A stretch of DNA of 64,000 nt from positions 17,763-81,762 of the forward strand of contig DAIDHR010000003.1 in assembly GCA_027459605.1 (NCBI GenBank). Reading direction: 5' to 3'. This document shows positions 24,896 to 34,103 of this stretch, one piece after another (positions within the stretch are counted from its first letter, which is position 1; each line of letters begins with the position of its first letter). Below the pieces are notes generated by a model. It searched no databases. It saw nothing but the letters and a program-made list of their open reading frames with translations, and had not been told where the DNA came from. The translations under genes and the position numbers were made by a program. The DNA comes from Alphaproteobacteria bacterium (lineage in GTDB: Bacteria; Pseudomonadota; Alphaproteobacteria; UBA9655).

Positions 24896-27800
24896 TTACC
24901 CTGCTATGGCTACAAGATCTTCTAAGATTTTCTGAGCTTCTTTGACTCGAGCCTTAGGGGAGCCCAGAGATCTTATATAAACAATTTTTTGATCTGGGCG
25001 GATTTTTGCAGTTCCTTTCTGATCAGCGATATGGTTAATCAATGTTTCGGGGTTTTTAAATGTATTTTGATAAAAGCCTATCAGAACTCCCTTTGGACCA
25101 GCTTCCACTTTATCCACGTTTGCTTGGCGAGAAAGGGATTTTAAGTAAATTACCTCTAAAAGATTTTGAACTTCCTCAGGAAGAGGACCAAATCGATCAA
25201 CTAGTTCTATAGAAAAAAGATCAATTTCTTCTCGAGTTGTAAGATCACTTAAGCGTTTATAAAGGCTTAAGCGTAAGCCTAAATCAGTTACATAACTCTC
25301 AGGAATAAGGACGGAAAGACCAAGACTTATTTGAGGAGTCCAATCCGGCGATGTGTAAGCTTCTCCTTGTTTCTCAGCTTTAAGGGAAGCAATGGCTTCT
25401 TCAAGCATATGTTGATACAACTCAACACCGACTTCTCGAATATGACCAGATTGTTCTTCACCCACAAGATTTCCAGCCCCTCGAATATCCATATCATGGC
25501 TAGCAAGCGTAAATCCTGCTCCAAGAGTATCGAGAGATTGGATGACTTCAAGTCGCTTTTGGGCTTCAGCGGAGAGGGGCTGCCCCGCAGGATAGGTGAG
25601 ATACGCATATCCCCTTACTTTAGCTCGGCCGATTCGCCCTCGTAGTTGGTAAAGTTGCGCAAGCCCAAAAAGGTCAGCACGATGGATTAACAGAGTGTTG
25701 GCACGAGGGATATCTATACCAGATTCAATAATATTCGTACTCAACAACACATCAAAGACTCCATCATAAAAATCGGACATGACATTTTCGAGAGCAATTG
25801 GGGACATTTGGCCATGAGCGACTGCAAACTTAACTTCTGGGACAAATTGGCGCAGGCGTTCAGCCACTTTGTCCAAGTCTGCAATCCGAGGGCAAACATA
25901 AAAGGTTTGTCCCCCTCGAAATTGCTCCCTTAAAATAGCTTCTCGCATGACCATCCCATCAAAAGGAAGGACGAATGTACGAACGGCCATACGATCAAGA
26001 GGGGGGGTTGTGATCAAACTCATGTCTCTTACCCCAGAAAGGGCCATTTGAAGGGTTCTCGGAATAGGTGTTGCTGTGAGAGTCAAGACGTGGACATTGC
26101 TTTTAAGGTTTTTTAACTTTTCTTTTTGAGCAACCCCAAAATGTTGCTCTTCGTCAACAATAAGGAGGCCCAAATCATGAAAGCTAATTGATTTGCCAAG
26201 GATGGCATGAGTTCCAATCAGAACCTGAATTTCTCCATTTTTGAGCTGGTCCTTAAGAAGAGCCGCTTCCCTAGGTTTAACGAGACGTGACAGTTGGGCA
26301 ACTTTAATCCCTGTGTCCTTAAAGCGGGAAATAAAAGATTGATAGTGTTGGCGGGCGAGAAGGGTGGTAGGAACAATAATTGCAACTTGTTTACCGGATG
26401 AGGCAACCACAAAAGCAGCCCTCATGGCAACTTCAGTTTTTCCGAATCCCACATCTCCACAAACAAGGCGATCCATAGGCTTGCCTTCCATTAAGTCTTG
26501 GAGGACATCCTCAATCGTGGAAAGTTGATCTTCTGTTTCGGGATAGGGAAAGCGAGCTGCAAATTCGTCATAAGCTCCAACCGGTGGTTGAAAGATGTCT
26601 GCTTGATGAAGCTTACGGGAAGCCGCAATTTTTAAAAGATAATCCGCGATTTCTTTGAGGCGTTTTTTAACCCGGGCTTTTCTGGCTTGCCAGGCAACGC
26701 CTCCCAATTTGTCCAAGGACACTAAGGCATCTGACGCTCCATATCGGGACAGAACCTCAATATTTTCAACGGGAAGATAAAGTTTGTCCCCACCCTCATA
26801 AAAAATTTCAAGACAATCATGGGGAAAGCCCCCCACATCAAGGGTTTTGAGACCTTCATAACGGCCAATTCCATGTTCTACATGAACGACAAAGTCACCA
26901 ATCTGAAGACTCGATACCTCTTGAATAAAAAGGTCGGCTCTCTTTTTTGATTTGAGGGGACGCCCCATGCGCTCTCCAAGGATATCTTCCTCTGTGATAA
27001 CCACAAGGCCAGGGGCTTGAAATCCTTGGTTCATTTCAAAGACGGCAAGGGCCGGAGTTTTTTCACTTATTAGGTTTGAAAAAGTTTCAATACGCCTGAG
27101 AGGAGCAAAGTGGTGCTCCTCTAAAATATGAGCTATGCGTTCGGCTGATCCATGGGTTACTCCCACAATAAGTACGCGAGTCCCTTCAGCTTCATAAGCT
27201 TGTAGTGTTTGCTTAACAGCTTCAAATACATTTTCTTGGGAAACGCGCTTATTTGCAAAAGAAGGGCTCACCTTTCCCCCCATATCAAGCGTATGCCCTT
27301 TAAAATGAGGGCGGGAAAATGGGCTAAAGATAATTCTTTTGGCGGGAGGAATGAGATCTTCCCAAGTCTCATCCAAGATATAAAGCCGGGTAGGAGGAAG
27401 GGGATGATAAGGCACACCTTGTTTTTCGAGGGATTCAAACTGGAGACGTGTTTGATAGTGATCTTGAATTTGATTGATGTGAGCCTTGCGGGCCTCATCA
27501 AGTTGATCATCTAAACAATAGAAGGCCCCTTGAGTATAATCTGCAAGGGTGTCTAAATGATCAAAGAAAAGAGGGAGCCAATGTTCATACCCTGCGTAAG
27601 GGTGTCCTTCAGAAATGGCGAGATAGAGAGGATCTTTAGGATCTGGCATTCCAAAAGCGTCTCTGTAACCTTTTCGAAATCGTTCTATGGTTTCAGGGGT
27701 TAAATTTATCTCTCCCATGGGCTTAAGAATTAAACTTTCGGCCTTTCCCGTACTAACCTGGGAAAGGGGGTCAAAAATTCTGAGATTTTCTAATGTTGAT

Positions 27801-28342
27801 CCAAAAAAGTCCAAGCGAAAGGGCATTGAGTATCCGGGAGGAAATAAATCAAGAAGCCCTCCCCGGACAGAAAATTCCCCCCATTCACGGACACTTTCCC
27901 GTCGCACATAGCCATTTTTCAAAAGGAATTCCAGGAAGGCATCGTGTCTTACGTCCTGACCAACTTTAAGGGTCCACAGGCGTCCCTGAAAGGCTTTTTG
28001 GGGGGGAAGCTTTTGTAAGAAGGCTTGAATGGTTGTAATTAAAAGATAGGGCTTTTTTTGAGAGGTTAAAGAAGAAAGAGTATTGAGTCTTTGAGCTAAA
28101 ATATCGGGATGGGGAGATGTTCTATCATAAGGCAAACAATCCCATCCTGGGAAAAAAAGGGGCGTCCGAGAAGGATCAAAAAAAGCAAGTTGTTCTTTGA
28201 TCCTTAAAGCACGAGCTTCATCCCGAGCAATAAAAACAACTTGGTCTTCTCTATGAGAAAGCTCGGTTAAGAGAAGGGTATCATAACCATCAGGAACATG
28301 GGTGAGAAGAGCAGGGGGTATTAATGAAGGAAGAAACATCAT
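24896..28342 (-). CDS. mfd: Transcription-repair coupling factor Mfd
   Basis: A 1148-residue protein with the full Mfd layout: UvrB-like N-terminal domain, the RNA-polymerase interaction domain beginning IGDFVVHVEHGIGRYEGLK, a helicase core with Walker A CGDVGFGKTEVAMRAAF and the DEEQHFG box, and the C-terminal TRCF domain. It removes RNA polymerase stalled at lesions and recruits UvrA. The length is that of the family. It overlaps sdhE by 4 bases. Confidence 0.95.
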   Translation of the reverse strand: MMFLPSLIPPALLTHVPDGYDTLLLTELSHREDQVVFIARDEARALRIKEQLAFFDPSRTPLFFPGWDCLPYDRTSPHPDILAQRLNTLSSLTSQKKPYLLITTIQAFLQKLPPQKAFQGRLWTLKVGQDVRHDAFLEFLLKNGYVRRESVREWGEFSVRGGLLDLFPPGYSMPFRLDFFGSTLENLRIFDPLSQVSTGKAESLILKPMGEINLTPETIERFRKGYRDAFGMPDPKDPLYLAISEGHPYAGYEHWLPLFFDHLDTLADYTQGAFYCLDDQLDEARKAHINQIQDHYQTRLQFESLEKQGVPYHPLPPTRLYILDETWEDLIPPAKRIIFSPFSRPHFKGHTLDMGGKVSPSFANKRVSQENVFEAVKQTLQAYEAEGTRVLIVGVTHGSAERIAHILEEHHFAPLRRIETFSNLISEKTPALAVFEMNQGFQAPGLVVITEEDILGERMGRPLKSKKRADLFIQEVSSLQIGDFVVHVEHGIGRYEGLKTLDVGGFPHDCLEIFYEGGDKLYLPVENIEVLSRYGASDALVSLDKLGGVAWQARKARVKKRLKEIADYLLKIAASRKLHQADIFQPPVGAYDEFAARFPYPETEDQLSTIEDVLQDLMEGKPMDRLVCGDVGFGKTEVAMRAAFVVASSGKQVAIIVPTTLLARQHYQSFISRFKDTGIKVAQLSRLVKPREAALLKDQLKNGEIQVLIGTHAILGKSISFHDLGLLIVDEEQHFGVAQKEKLKNLKSNVHVLTLTATPIPRTLQMALSGVRDMSLITTPPLDRMAVRTFVLPFDGMVMREAILREQFRGGQTFYVCPRIADLDKVAERLRQFVPEVKFAVAHGQMSPIALENVMSDFYDGVFDVLLSTNIIESGIDIPRANTLLIHRADLFGLAQLYQLRGRIGRAKVRGYAYLTYPAGQPLSAEAQKRLEVIQSLDTLGAGFTLASHDMDIRGAGNLVGEEQSGHIREVGVELYQHMLEEAIASLKAEKQGEAYTSPDWTPQISLGLSVLIPESYVTDLGLRLSLYKRLSDLTTREEIDLFSIELVDRFGPLPEEVQNLLEVIYLKSLSRQANVDKVEAGPKGVLIGFYQNTFKNPETLINHIADQKGTAKIRPDQKIVYIRSLGSPKARVKEAQKILEDLVAIAG

Positions 28343-28599
28343 AAATTTTCTAAGTAATCTTGAATCATTTTAATAAGAACTTTTGGAGCATCCTCGGGAA
28401 AGGGGATTCTTTCAAAAAACCAACCGTAGAGAGTCTGATCAGGAATGGCAAGAAAGCTTTCGAATTGTTTCATCTCTTCCTCATCCATCGACTCAAGGTA
28501 TCTATGGGCAAATCCACCCAAAAGAAAATCCATCTCTCGCATGCCTCGATGGTGACTTTGATAAAGAAGGCGTTTTCTTAAAATCTTAAGGGAATTCAT
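28339..28599 (-). CDS. sdhE: Succinate dehydrogenase assembly factor SdhE
   Basis: An 86-residue protein with the conserved RGMREMDFLLGGFA motif (about residues 18-31), which contacts the SdhA flavin site. It promotes covalent flavin attachment to succinate dehydrogenase. Its stop overlaps the mfd start (ATGA); sdhE beside mfd or recG is a common alphaproteobacterial arrangement. Confidence 0.9.
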   Translation of the reverse strand: MNSLKILRKRLLYQSHHRGMREMDFLLGGFAHRYLESMDEEEMKQFESFLAIPDQTLYGWFFERIPFPEDAPKVLIKMIQDYLENL

Positions 28600-28801
28600 G
28601 AAACCTTCTTACTCCTCTTTATGTTTTAAGGTCAATTAGAGAAGAACTGATTGTGAAAAACATATACAGAAGCCTATATACTCAAGGAGACATTCTCACA
28701 CCCCCCTCATCAATATTACGGGCGTGTATTTTCTAAATTTAGAGAAACTGGAAAGGTTTACATGAGGTTTTTGGTTTTGCCTTTGAATAAGATGAAAACC
28801 G

Positions 28802-28823
28802 AAAGGAGCTCTATGGCTCCTTT
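28802..28823 (-). terminator. Terminator hairpin downstream of the dsbA-like gene
   Basis: AAAGGAGC pairs with GCTCCTTT around a 6-base loop, 22 bases past the dsbA-like stop. On the minus strand it is followed by a T-rich stretch. Confidence 0.65.
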
Positions 28824-28845
28824 CTTTCTCTTATCACAACGCTAT

Positions 28846-29676
28846 TTAAGAAGCTGGCTGAGCCGACCCCTTCTGATCCTTTGCAGATGCGGAAGTTACT
28901 TCCCTCAGCATCTTATTTAAGTCGTCGGCTTTTGCATAACCTGGAAGAACTCTGGTTTCTCCCACAATTAAAGTTGGAGTTCCATTAATTCCAAGTTCCT
29001 TAGCGAGGTCAAGGGTCTTGTCAATTTGCGCTTGGACGGTTTTGGCTTTCATATCCACTTGAAGCTTTTTTGGATCAATTCCAACAGAGCTTGCCAGCTT
29101 TATGAGCTGCCTTTTTGTTAAGTGTTTATCTGCGGAAAAGACAGCTTTTTGAAGTTGGTCATATTTTCCTTGCTCTTTTGCAGCCAACATTGCTTTAATG
29201 GCCATAATAGAGTCAGGGCCCATAATAGGAATATCTTTATAAATGACTTTCACATCTTTATTTTTACTCAATAAAGCTACCAACTCAGTATGGAATTTTC
29301 TACAGTACCCACAATAGGGATCCATAAACACAACCAAAGATTGGGTTCCCTTTGGATTTCCTCCAATTGGGCTTGTCAGATCTTTAAAGATTTTATCCTT
29401 ATGCGTCGCAACAGCTTTTTCCATTTTAGCTGTTGTTTCTTTCTCTTTGAGGGCCATCCCGGCTTCAAGAGCGTTCGTCACGGCTTCTGGGTGTTTCGCG
29501 AGATAACCCGCCAAAAGCTTCTCAATCTCAGCGCGTTGAGATGAGGTAAAGTTTGATGAGGCTTGGATAGAAGGCATTTCAGGTGTCGTTACAGGAACTT
29601 GCTCCTCGGCACAGTAACCTTGCTGGCCTATGGTCAAAGAAAAGAAAGGTAACAGACTTAAATAGATTTTTTTCAT
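28846..29676 (-). CDS. DsbA-family thiol-disulfide protein (Com1-like)
   Basis: A 276-residue exported thioredoxin-fold protein. A signal peptide (SLLPFFSLTIGQQGYCA) is followed by a helical N-terminal segment (about 45-100), then the redox site FMDPYCGYCRKF (C122-x-x-C125) and the cis-proline loop NGTPTLIVG (P234). This matches the DsbA/ScsC-type group that includes Coxiella Com1. It would oxidise or isomerise disulfides in envelope proteins, and the small Cys-rich exported proteins of this window are possible clients. The C-terminal tail is short and polar. Confidence 0.85.
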   Translation of the reverse strand: MKKIYLSLLPFFSLTIGQQGYCAEEQVPVTTPEMPSIQASSNFTSSQRAEIEKLLAGYLAKHPEAVTNALEAGMALKEKETTAKMEKAVATHKDKIFKDLTSPIGGNPKGTQSLVVFMDPYCGYCRKFHTELVALLSKNKDVKVIYKDIPIMGPDSIMAIKAMLAAKEQGKYDQLQKAVFSADKHLTKRQLIKLASSVGIDPKKLQVDMKAKTVQAQIDKTLDLAKELGINGTPTLIVGETRVLPGYAKADDLNKMLREVTSASAKDQKGSAQPAS

Positions 29677-30014
29677 TTTGGATCTCCCTTTGTTAAGGCT
29701 TTAAATATACCTAAATTTTAATTATTCCACAAGATCGTTGGGAAGAAAGCAATAATTCCCCTGATAAAGAGAGGAAAGAGCTAATTTTATAGGGTTACAC
29801 ACCTCTGGATCGACAAATTATTACGCCGATTGAAGAACAACGCGAGGAGAAGCTAGAATTGAAACATAGAAAGCCTCCTTACGTTTTCTTTTGTTACAGC
29901 TAAATTCTCAACTCATAACCAACGATGTTTAATGACAGATAAAAATTTAAGCCTTGACGAAACATAGTTAATATAATTATGTATTGACTCTTCTAGGCTC
30001 TAGAAAGGGAACCT
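29677..30014. other. Intergenic stretch without visible gene
   Basis: About 338 bases between the divergent dsbA-like and mazG-like genes. It must hold both promoters. I see no RNA gene, repeat or clear operator. Confidence 0.4.
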
Positions 30015-30395
30015 ATGAATTCTTCAGATTCCTCTTTGAAGCGAGCTTATGGACTTTTTCAAGAGGTAGCAGAGGAAGGGTTTGATTGGGAGTCCCCTTT
30101 TGCAGCAGCAAGAAAAGTCAAGGAAGAACTTGAGGAGGTTATTGTTGAGCTCCATAAAGAAAATACTTTGGCTCGACAAATGGCTCTTAAGGAAGAAGTA
30201 GGAGATTTGTTCCTTGCATGTACTTGCCTTGCTTTGCATTGTGGATTGGACCCAGAAGAAGCTATAGATTTGGGGCTGAAAAAGTTCTTGAAACGTTATA
30301 AGCATTTTAAAGCCTATGTAAGAAAGGAGGGAATTTCTCTCCAAGAAATATCCCAAGATGAGCTTACGACATTATGGAGAAAGCTTAAAAAATAA
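30015..30395 (+). CDS. MazG-like nucleotide pyrophosphohydrolase (single domain)
   Basis: A 126-residue all-alpha NTP pyrophosphohydrolase domain. The metal-binding pattern EExxE (E37, E38, E41 in KVKEELEEVIVEL) and ExxD (E61, D64 in LKEEVGDLFLA) is intact. The length is one MazG domain, half that of E. coli MazG. It would hydrolyse NTPs or dNTPs to the monophosphate and pyrophosphate and clean the pool. A good AAGGGAAC site precedes the ATG. Confidence 0.75.
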   Translation: MNSSDSSLKRAYGLFQEVAEEGFDWESPFAAARKVKEELEEVIVELHKENTLARQMALKEEVGDLFLACTCLALHCGLDPEEAIDLGLKKFLKRYKHFKAYVRKEGISLQEISQDELTTLWRKLKK

Positions 30396-30513
30396 GATTG
30401 CTGAATAAGATTCATACGTGGAACAGTTTTTGGTGTTATAAAGTTAAATCTATTGATTATGATGTTTAAATATAATATAAGAAAAAAATTATTCAAAAGA
30501 AGGAAGGAATAAC

Positions 30514-30942
30514 ATGACTGAAAGAAATGAATCACTCGAGTTAACCTCGTATGTTGCAGATATCGTATCTGCGTATATTTCTAATAACACTTTGCCATCG
30601 GCTGAAATACCTGGATTCGTTCAACTTATCCATCGGAGCCTTTGTGCCCTTTCTTCGGGGCAATCATTTTTGCTCTCTGGTCGGTCAGAACCAGCCGTAG
30701 CTGTTGAAGATTCAATCCACTCCGATTACATTATATGTCTTGAGGATGGGCGTAAGTTAAAAATGCTAAAGCGTCATCTTAAAACTGCTTACAACATGAC
30801 CCCTGAGCAATATCGAGAGAGGTGGAATTTACCTGCAAATTACCCGATGGTAGCTCCAAATTATGCTAAACGGCGCAGTAGCATCGCAAGGGACATAGGT
30901 CTTGGAACCCATAGGAAAGGTCGAAAGAAAGCAGCTGCTTAA
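30514..30942 (+). CDS. MucR/Ros family transcriptional regulator
   Basis: A 142-residue protein with the MucR block YIICLEDGRKLKMLKRHLKTAY followed within the domain by MTPEQYRERWNLPANYPMVAPNYA, that is, the zinc-finger-like DNA-binding domain of the Ros/MucR family. One finger cysteine is seen (IICLEDG). The N-terminal 75 residues are the oligomerisation part. MucR proteins act as H-NS-like silencers in alphaproteobacteria and often control surface and virulence genes. A strong terminator follows. Confidence 0.9.
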   Translation: MTERNESLELTSYVADIVSAYISNNTLPSAEIPGFVQLIHRSLCALSSGQSFLLSGRSEPAVAVEDSIHSDYIICLEDGRKLKMLKRHLKTAYNMTPEQYRERWNLPANYPMVAPNYAKRRSSIARDIGLGTHRKGRKKAAA

Positions 30943-30959
30943 AAGCAACACTGTCAAAG

Positions 30960-30994
30960 GCCGATATCCCCAAGCTCAAGGATATCGGCTTTTT
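30960..30994 (+). terminator. Rho-independent terminator of the mucR gene
   Basis: A perfect 10-base stem (GCCGATATCC with GGATATCGGC), a 10-base loop and a run of five T, 17 bases after the stop. Confidence 0.9.
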
Positions 30995-31100
30995 AGTATT
31001 CTCATGAATTTTCAAAAAAAGAATTTGATGAGACTTAAATAATAAAGAAAGAACTAACCTGCAAAAGGCAGACTAGTTCCTTAGAGTTTCTAGAATGCGC

Positions 31101-31523
31101 TCATTTTCGAGGGCTATGGGAAATAGAACACAAAGCTTCGCCCGCAACAGCCTTAGCACCCTTACAAGAAACATCTCCAAGTGAAATAATGCCAACCAGG
31201 CGTTTGTTTGCATTGAGAACAGGTAAACGTCGAATTTGGTTTTTGCCCATACTAGAAGCCGCTTCTTCAAGAGAATCTTCTTCAAAACAGTAAAGACACT
31301 TTGGTGTCATTACATCTTTAACAGTTGCTGATTTAGGATTCTGGCCTTTTGCGATAGCTCGAACCGCTATATCACGATCCGTAATGACACCTATCAAGCG
31401 ATCATTTTCACCTACGGGTAAAGATCCCACATCCCTATCAAGCATAATTTTTGCGGCTTCTTCAATGGTTATCCCTGAATTAACAAACTTTACGTCTTTA
31501 GTCATAATATCTTTAACTTTCAT
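31101..31523 (-). CDS. CBS-domain pair protein
   Basis: A 140-residue protein made of two CBS motifs: VKDIMTKDVKFVNSGITIEE to GVITDRDIAVRAIA, and VKDVMTPKCLYCFEEDSLEE to VGIISLGDVS. Such stand-alone pairs bind adenine nucleotides and are often stress-related. No partner domain is fused. The C-terminal 20 residues (AVAGEALCSISHSPRK) are not conserved-looking. Confidence 0.85.
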   Translation of the reverse strand: MKVKDIMTKDVKFVNSGITIEEAAKIMLDRDVGSLPVGENDRLIGVITDRDIAVRAIAKGQNPKSATVKDVMTPKCLYCFEEDSLEEAASSMGKNQIRRLPVLNANKRLVGIISLGDVSCKGAKAVAGEALCSISHSPRK

Positions 31524-31693
31524 AATGTTTTCCTTTCCTGTTTTTTGTATTTTTCTTTTTGAATAATGTTCTTTTTTGTTTTAAATAATGGTCTACACTA
31601 CTTAAGTTAATTTATATCACAAAGTGATTAAAAAAAAATTAATGGGATGGGATTTGGATTTACACAAAGAATTTTAATTTAATCGGAAAATAA

Positions 31694-31721
31694 AAAGCCT
31701 TGTTAATGGTAACAAGGCTTT
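31694..31721 (-). terminator. Terminator downstream of the lysine-rich protein gene
   Basis: A 12-base perfect stem (AAAGCCTTGTTA with TAACAAGGCTTT) around a 4-base loop, 30 bases beyond the stop, followed on the minus strand by a T run. It may also act for the plus strand. Confidence 0.8.
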
Positions 31722-31751
31722 CTTCTAAATGTTTTTAAATTTATTCATGAA

Positions 31752-32408
31752 TCATTGAGTTGACCAGGGGAAAGTCCACTTTGTTTTTTTCTTCTTCGTT
31801 GGTCCTTCGTAAGAATATGTCTGGATTTTCGTGCGGTTGGGATGTTTTAACTTGCGATCCTTCTTTTTAATGGCTAAAAACTCATCAAACGTTGGATTTT
31901 GACCTAATTCGGAGTCGGAAAACCTTATAATTCCCTTCTTGTGATACTCTTCGCCCTTGTTAAATAACCTTTCAGCTGTTCTTTTTTGTTCTTTTGTAAG
32001 ATCTTTAACCTCCACAAAGTAGACCTGAGGAACTTTAATTAAGGGAGGGTTTTTCTTTTGCCGTGAAGCGCCACGACGGGATGATTTTTTCTGTTTCTTT
32101 TGCTTTTTTGCTTCTTTTTTTGATAACTTCTTCTTTTTTTTATCATGCGCTTTTTGCTTCTTTCTCTTTTTTTCTAATTTTTTTTGTAGCTTTTTTTCAC
32201 GAGCCTTTTCCTTTTTAGCTCTTTTTTTCTGCTTTTTTGCCAATTTCTTTTGAGCTTTTTTCTTATGGGCTTCATCCTTTTTAAGCGCACGAGAAATGGA
32301 TTTTCTTCCATAATCGTCTTCTGATTTATGCTTTGCATAAGAAAGTTCACCAGTGAAAAGAAGGCTGATGGCTAGGAGTAAGACTCCAAAATTTCGTATA
32401 TATATCAT
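31752..32408 (-). CDS. Exported, extremely lysine-rich protein of unknown function
   Basis: About 218 residues from the ATG at 32408, which has TAGGAGAC 4 bases upstream. A signal peptide (FGVLLLAISLLFTGELSYA) is followed by about 85 residues that are mostly Lys with Arg, Ala, Glu and Gln (roughly residues 40-122), likely one long charged helix. The C-terminal 95 residues are mixed (VPQVYFVEVKDLTKEQKRTAE, NPTFDEFLAIKKKDR) and may fold. The composition would bind nucleic acids, LPS or other polyanions. I do not recognise a family. Confidence 0.7.
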   Translation of the reverse strand: MIYIRNFGVLLLAISLLFTGELSYAKHKSEDDYGRKSISRALKKDEAHKKKAQKKLAKKQKKRAKKEKAREKKLQKKLEKKRKKQKAHDKKKKKLSKKEAKKQKKQKKSSRRGASRQKKNPPLIKVPQVYFVEVKDLTKEQKRTAERLFNKGEEYHKKGIIRFSDSELGQNPTFDEFLAIKKKDRKLKHPNRTKIQTYSYEGPTKKKKTKWTFPWSTQ

Positions 32409-32496
32409 AAAGTCTCCTAGAAAAATTAAGATTATATAAATAAAGGATTTTATAGGGTTCCAAACTTCAAAAGTCAATTTACATTTGAGATGTGTG

Positions 32497-32664
32497 TTAT
32501 ATCCAAATCAGGGCACTTATAAACAAAAGAATGCCAATAGCAAAAAGAACCCATCCCATAATCATTCTAGGAGGAGGGAGGTTATCGTTGGCAACTTTCG
32601 TAGAAAAAGAAGATCGGGACTCAAAAGAGGAAGGTGGTTTTTTTTCGGGCGACCTTACCAACAT
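32497..32664 (-). CDS. Small single-span membrane protein downstream of gltA
   Basis: A 55-residue reading frame that starts directly at the gltA stop codon (no gap). The N-terminal half is polar and Pro/Ser-rich (MLVRSPEKKPPSSFESR); the C-terminal half is one membrane helix (MGWVLFAIGILLFISALIWI). A GGAGCT sequence 5 bases before the ATG, inside the gltA end, could be its ribosome site. I do not recognise a family. Tight coupling and a clear helix support a real gene. Confidence 0.55.
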   Translation of the reverse strand: MLVRSPEKKPPSSFESRSSFSTKVANDNLPPPRMIMGWVLFAIGILLFISALIWI

Positions 32665-33999
32665 TTAAGCTCCACGTTGTGTAAAGGGGATATAGTGACG
32701 AAGAGTATCTCCCGTATAAAGTTGGCGGGGTCTTCCAATCTTTTGGAGAGGATCTTCTATCATTTCCATCCATTGGGCAATCCAACCAACGGTTCTAGCC
32801 ACAGCAAAAAGAACCGTAAACATAGATGTCGGCACACCTATGGCTTGCAAAATGATGCCTGAATAAAAGTCTACATTCGGATAAAGCTTTTTCTCAACAA
32901 AATATGGATCCTCAAGAGCAATTTTTTCGAGTTCTTTTGCAAGTTCCAAAAGGGGTTCGTGCTTATATCCAAGCTCTTCTAGGAGTTCTTGGCACGTTAT
33001 TCTTAAGACCGATGCTCGAGGGTCATAATGTTTATAAACACGATGACCAAAACCCATAAGGCGGAAAGGATCATCCTTGTCTTTGGCGCGTTTAATAAAC
33101 TCAGGAATTCGATCTTTGTGGCCAATTTTCTTCAACATATGGAGGACAGCTTCATTAGCTCCCCCATGAGCAGGTCCCCAGAGGCAAGCAATTCCTGCTG
33201 CAATACAAGCAAATGGATTTGCTCCACTTGATCCTGCAAGGCGAACTGTTGAGGTGGATGCATTCTGTTCATGATCGGCATGGAGGATGAGGATTTTATC
33301 CAAAGCTCTAGCAACAATAGGATTGATTTTGTAAGGGCCGGCCGGGGTTGCAAACATCATGTGGAGGAGGTTTTCTGCGTACTTTAGGTCATTCCCGGGA
33401 TACATGAAGGGTTGCCCTACAGAATACTTGTAAGCCATCGCAGCAATGGTCGGCATTTTGGCAATAAGGCGATGAGATGCAATCATTCTTTGTTCAGGAT
33501 CATGTATGTCTAAACTGTCATGATAAAAAGCTGAAAGAGCCCCCACGACACCAACCATAATAGCCATAGGATGGGCATCCCTTCGAAAGCCACTGTAAAA
33601 GTTTCGAAGCTGCTCATGAACCATTGTATGGAACGTGATATTGTCTGAGAACTGGTCAAACTTCTCTTTCGTTGGTAGTTCTCCTTCCATAAGTAGGTAA
33701 GCAACCTCTAGGAACGTACTATTATCAGCTAACTCTTCAATAGGATAACCACGGTGTAATAAAACCCCCTTTTCTCCATCGATGAAAGTAATTTTAGATT
33801 CGCAACTTGCGGTTGACGTGTACCCTGGATCGTAAGTAAAACACGTGGTCTCCCCATAAAGCTTACGGATGTCAAGGACAGAAGGGCCAAGAGTTCCTTG
33901 AAGAACAGGGAGATTAACAGTTCTCGATCCTCCTGGCGTTCCAGGAGAGAGCTCAAGATGAGCAAGCTCTTGATCTTCTTCTAGAAAGTGTTTGGTCAT
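32665..33999 (-). CDS. gltA: Citrate synthase
   Basis: A 444-residue type II (hexameric) citrate synthase. Catalytic segments are visible: [36 protein letters not shown] (active histidine) and [15 protein letters not shown] (second histidine). The N-terminal beta domain ([20 protein letters not shown]) is present as in Gram-negative enzymes. It condenses acetyl-CoA and oxaloacetate to citrate. AAGGATTCC lies just before the start. Confidence 0.95.
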   Translation of the reverse strand: MTKHFLEEDQELAHLELSPGTPGGSRTVNLPVLQGTLGPSVLDIRKLYGETTCFTYDPGYTSTASCESKITFIDGEKGVLLHRGYPIEELADNSTFLEVAYLLMEGELPTKEKFDQFSDNITFHTMVHEQLRNFYSGFRRDAHPMAIMVGVVGALSAFYHDSLDIHDPEQRMIASHRLIAKMPTIAAMAYKYSVGQPFMYPGNDLKYAENLLHMMFATPAGPYKINPIVARALDKILILHADHEQNASTSTVRLAGSSGANPFACIAAGIACLWGPAHGGANEAVLHMLKKIGHKDRIPEFIKRAKDKDDPFRLMGFGHRVYKHYDPRASVLRITCQELLEELGYKHEPLLELAKELEKIALEDPYFVEKKLYPNVDFYSGIILQAIGVPTSMFTVLFAVARTVGWIAQWMEMIEDPLQKIGRPRQLYTGDTLRHYIPFTQRGA

Positions 34000-34103
34000 C
34001 TTGGAATCCTTCTCTCATTTTTTAAAATAATACAACCCACTTCCTTAACAATCAATTTAGTTAACGATTAATTTTGAATGAGGTGAATTTTTTAGTATGA
34101 AAA

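Noticed and set aside
25327..25645. Frames on both strands inside mfd
   Set aside because: Shadows of a confidently assigned long gene.
32485..32862. Plus-strand frame of 125 codons opposite the gltA end
   Set aside because: It lies over gltA and the small gene behind it; no ribosome site or motif is seen.
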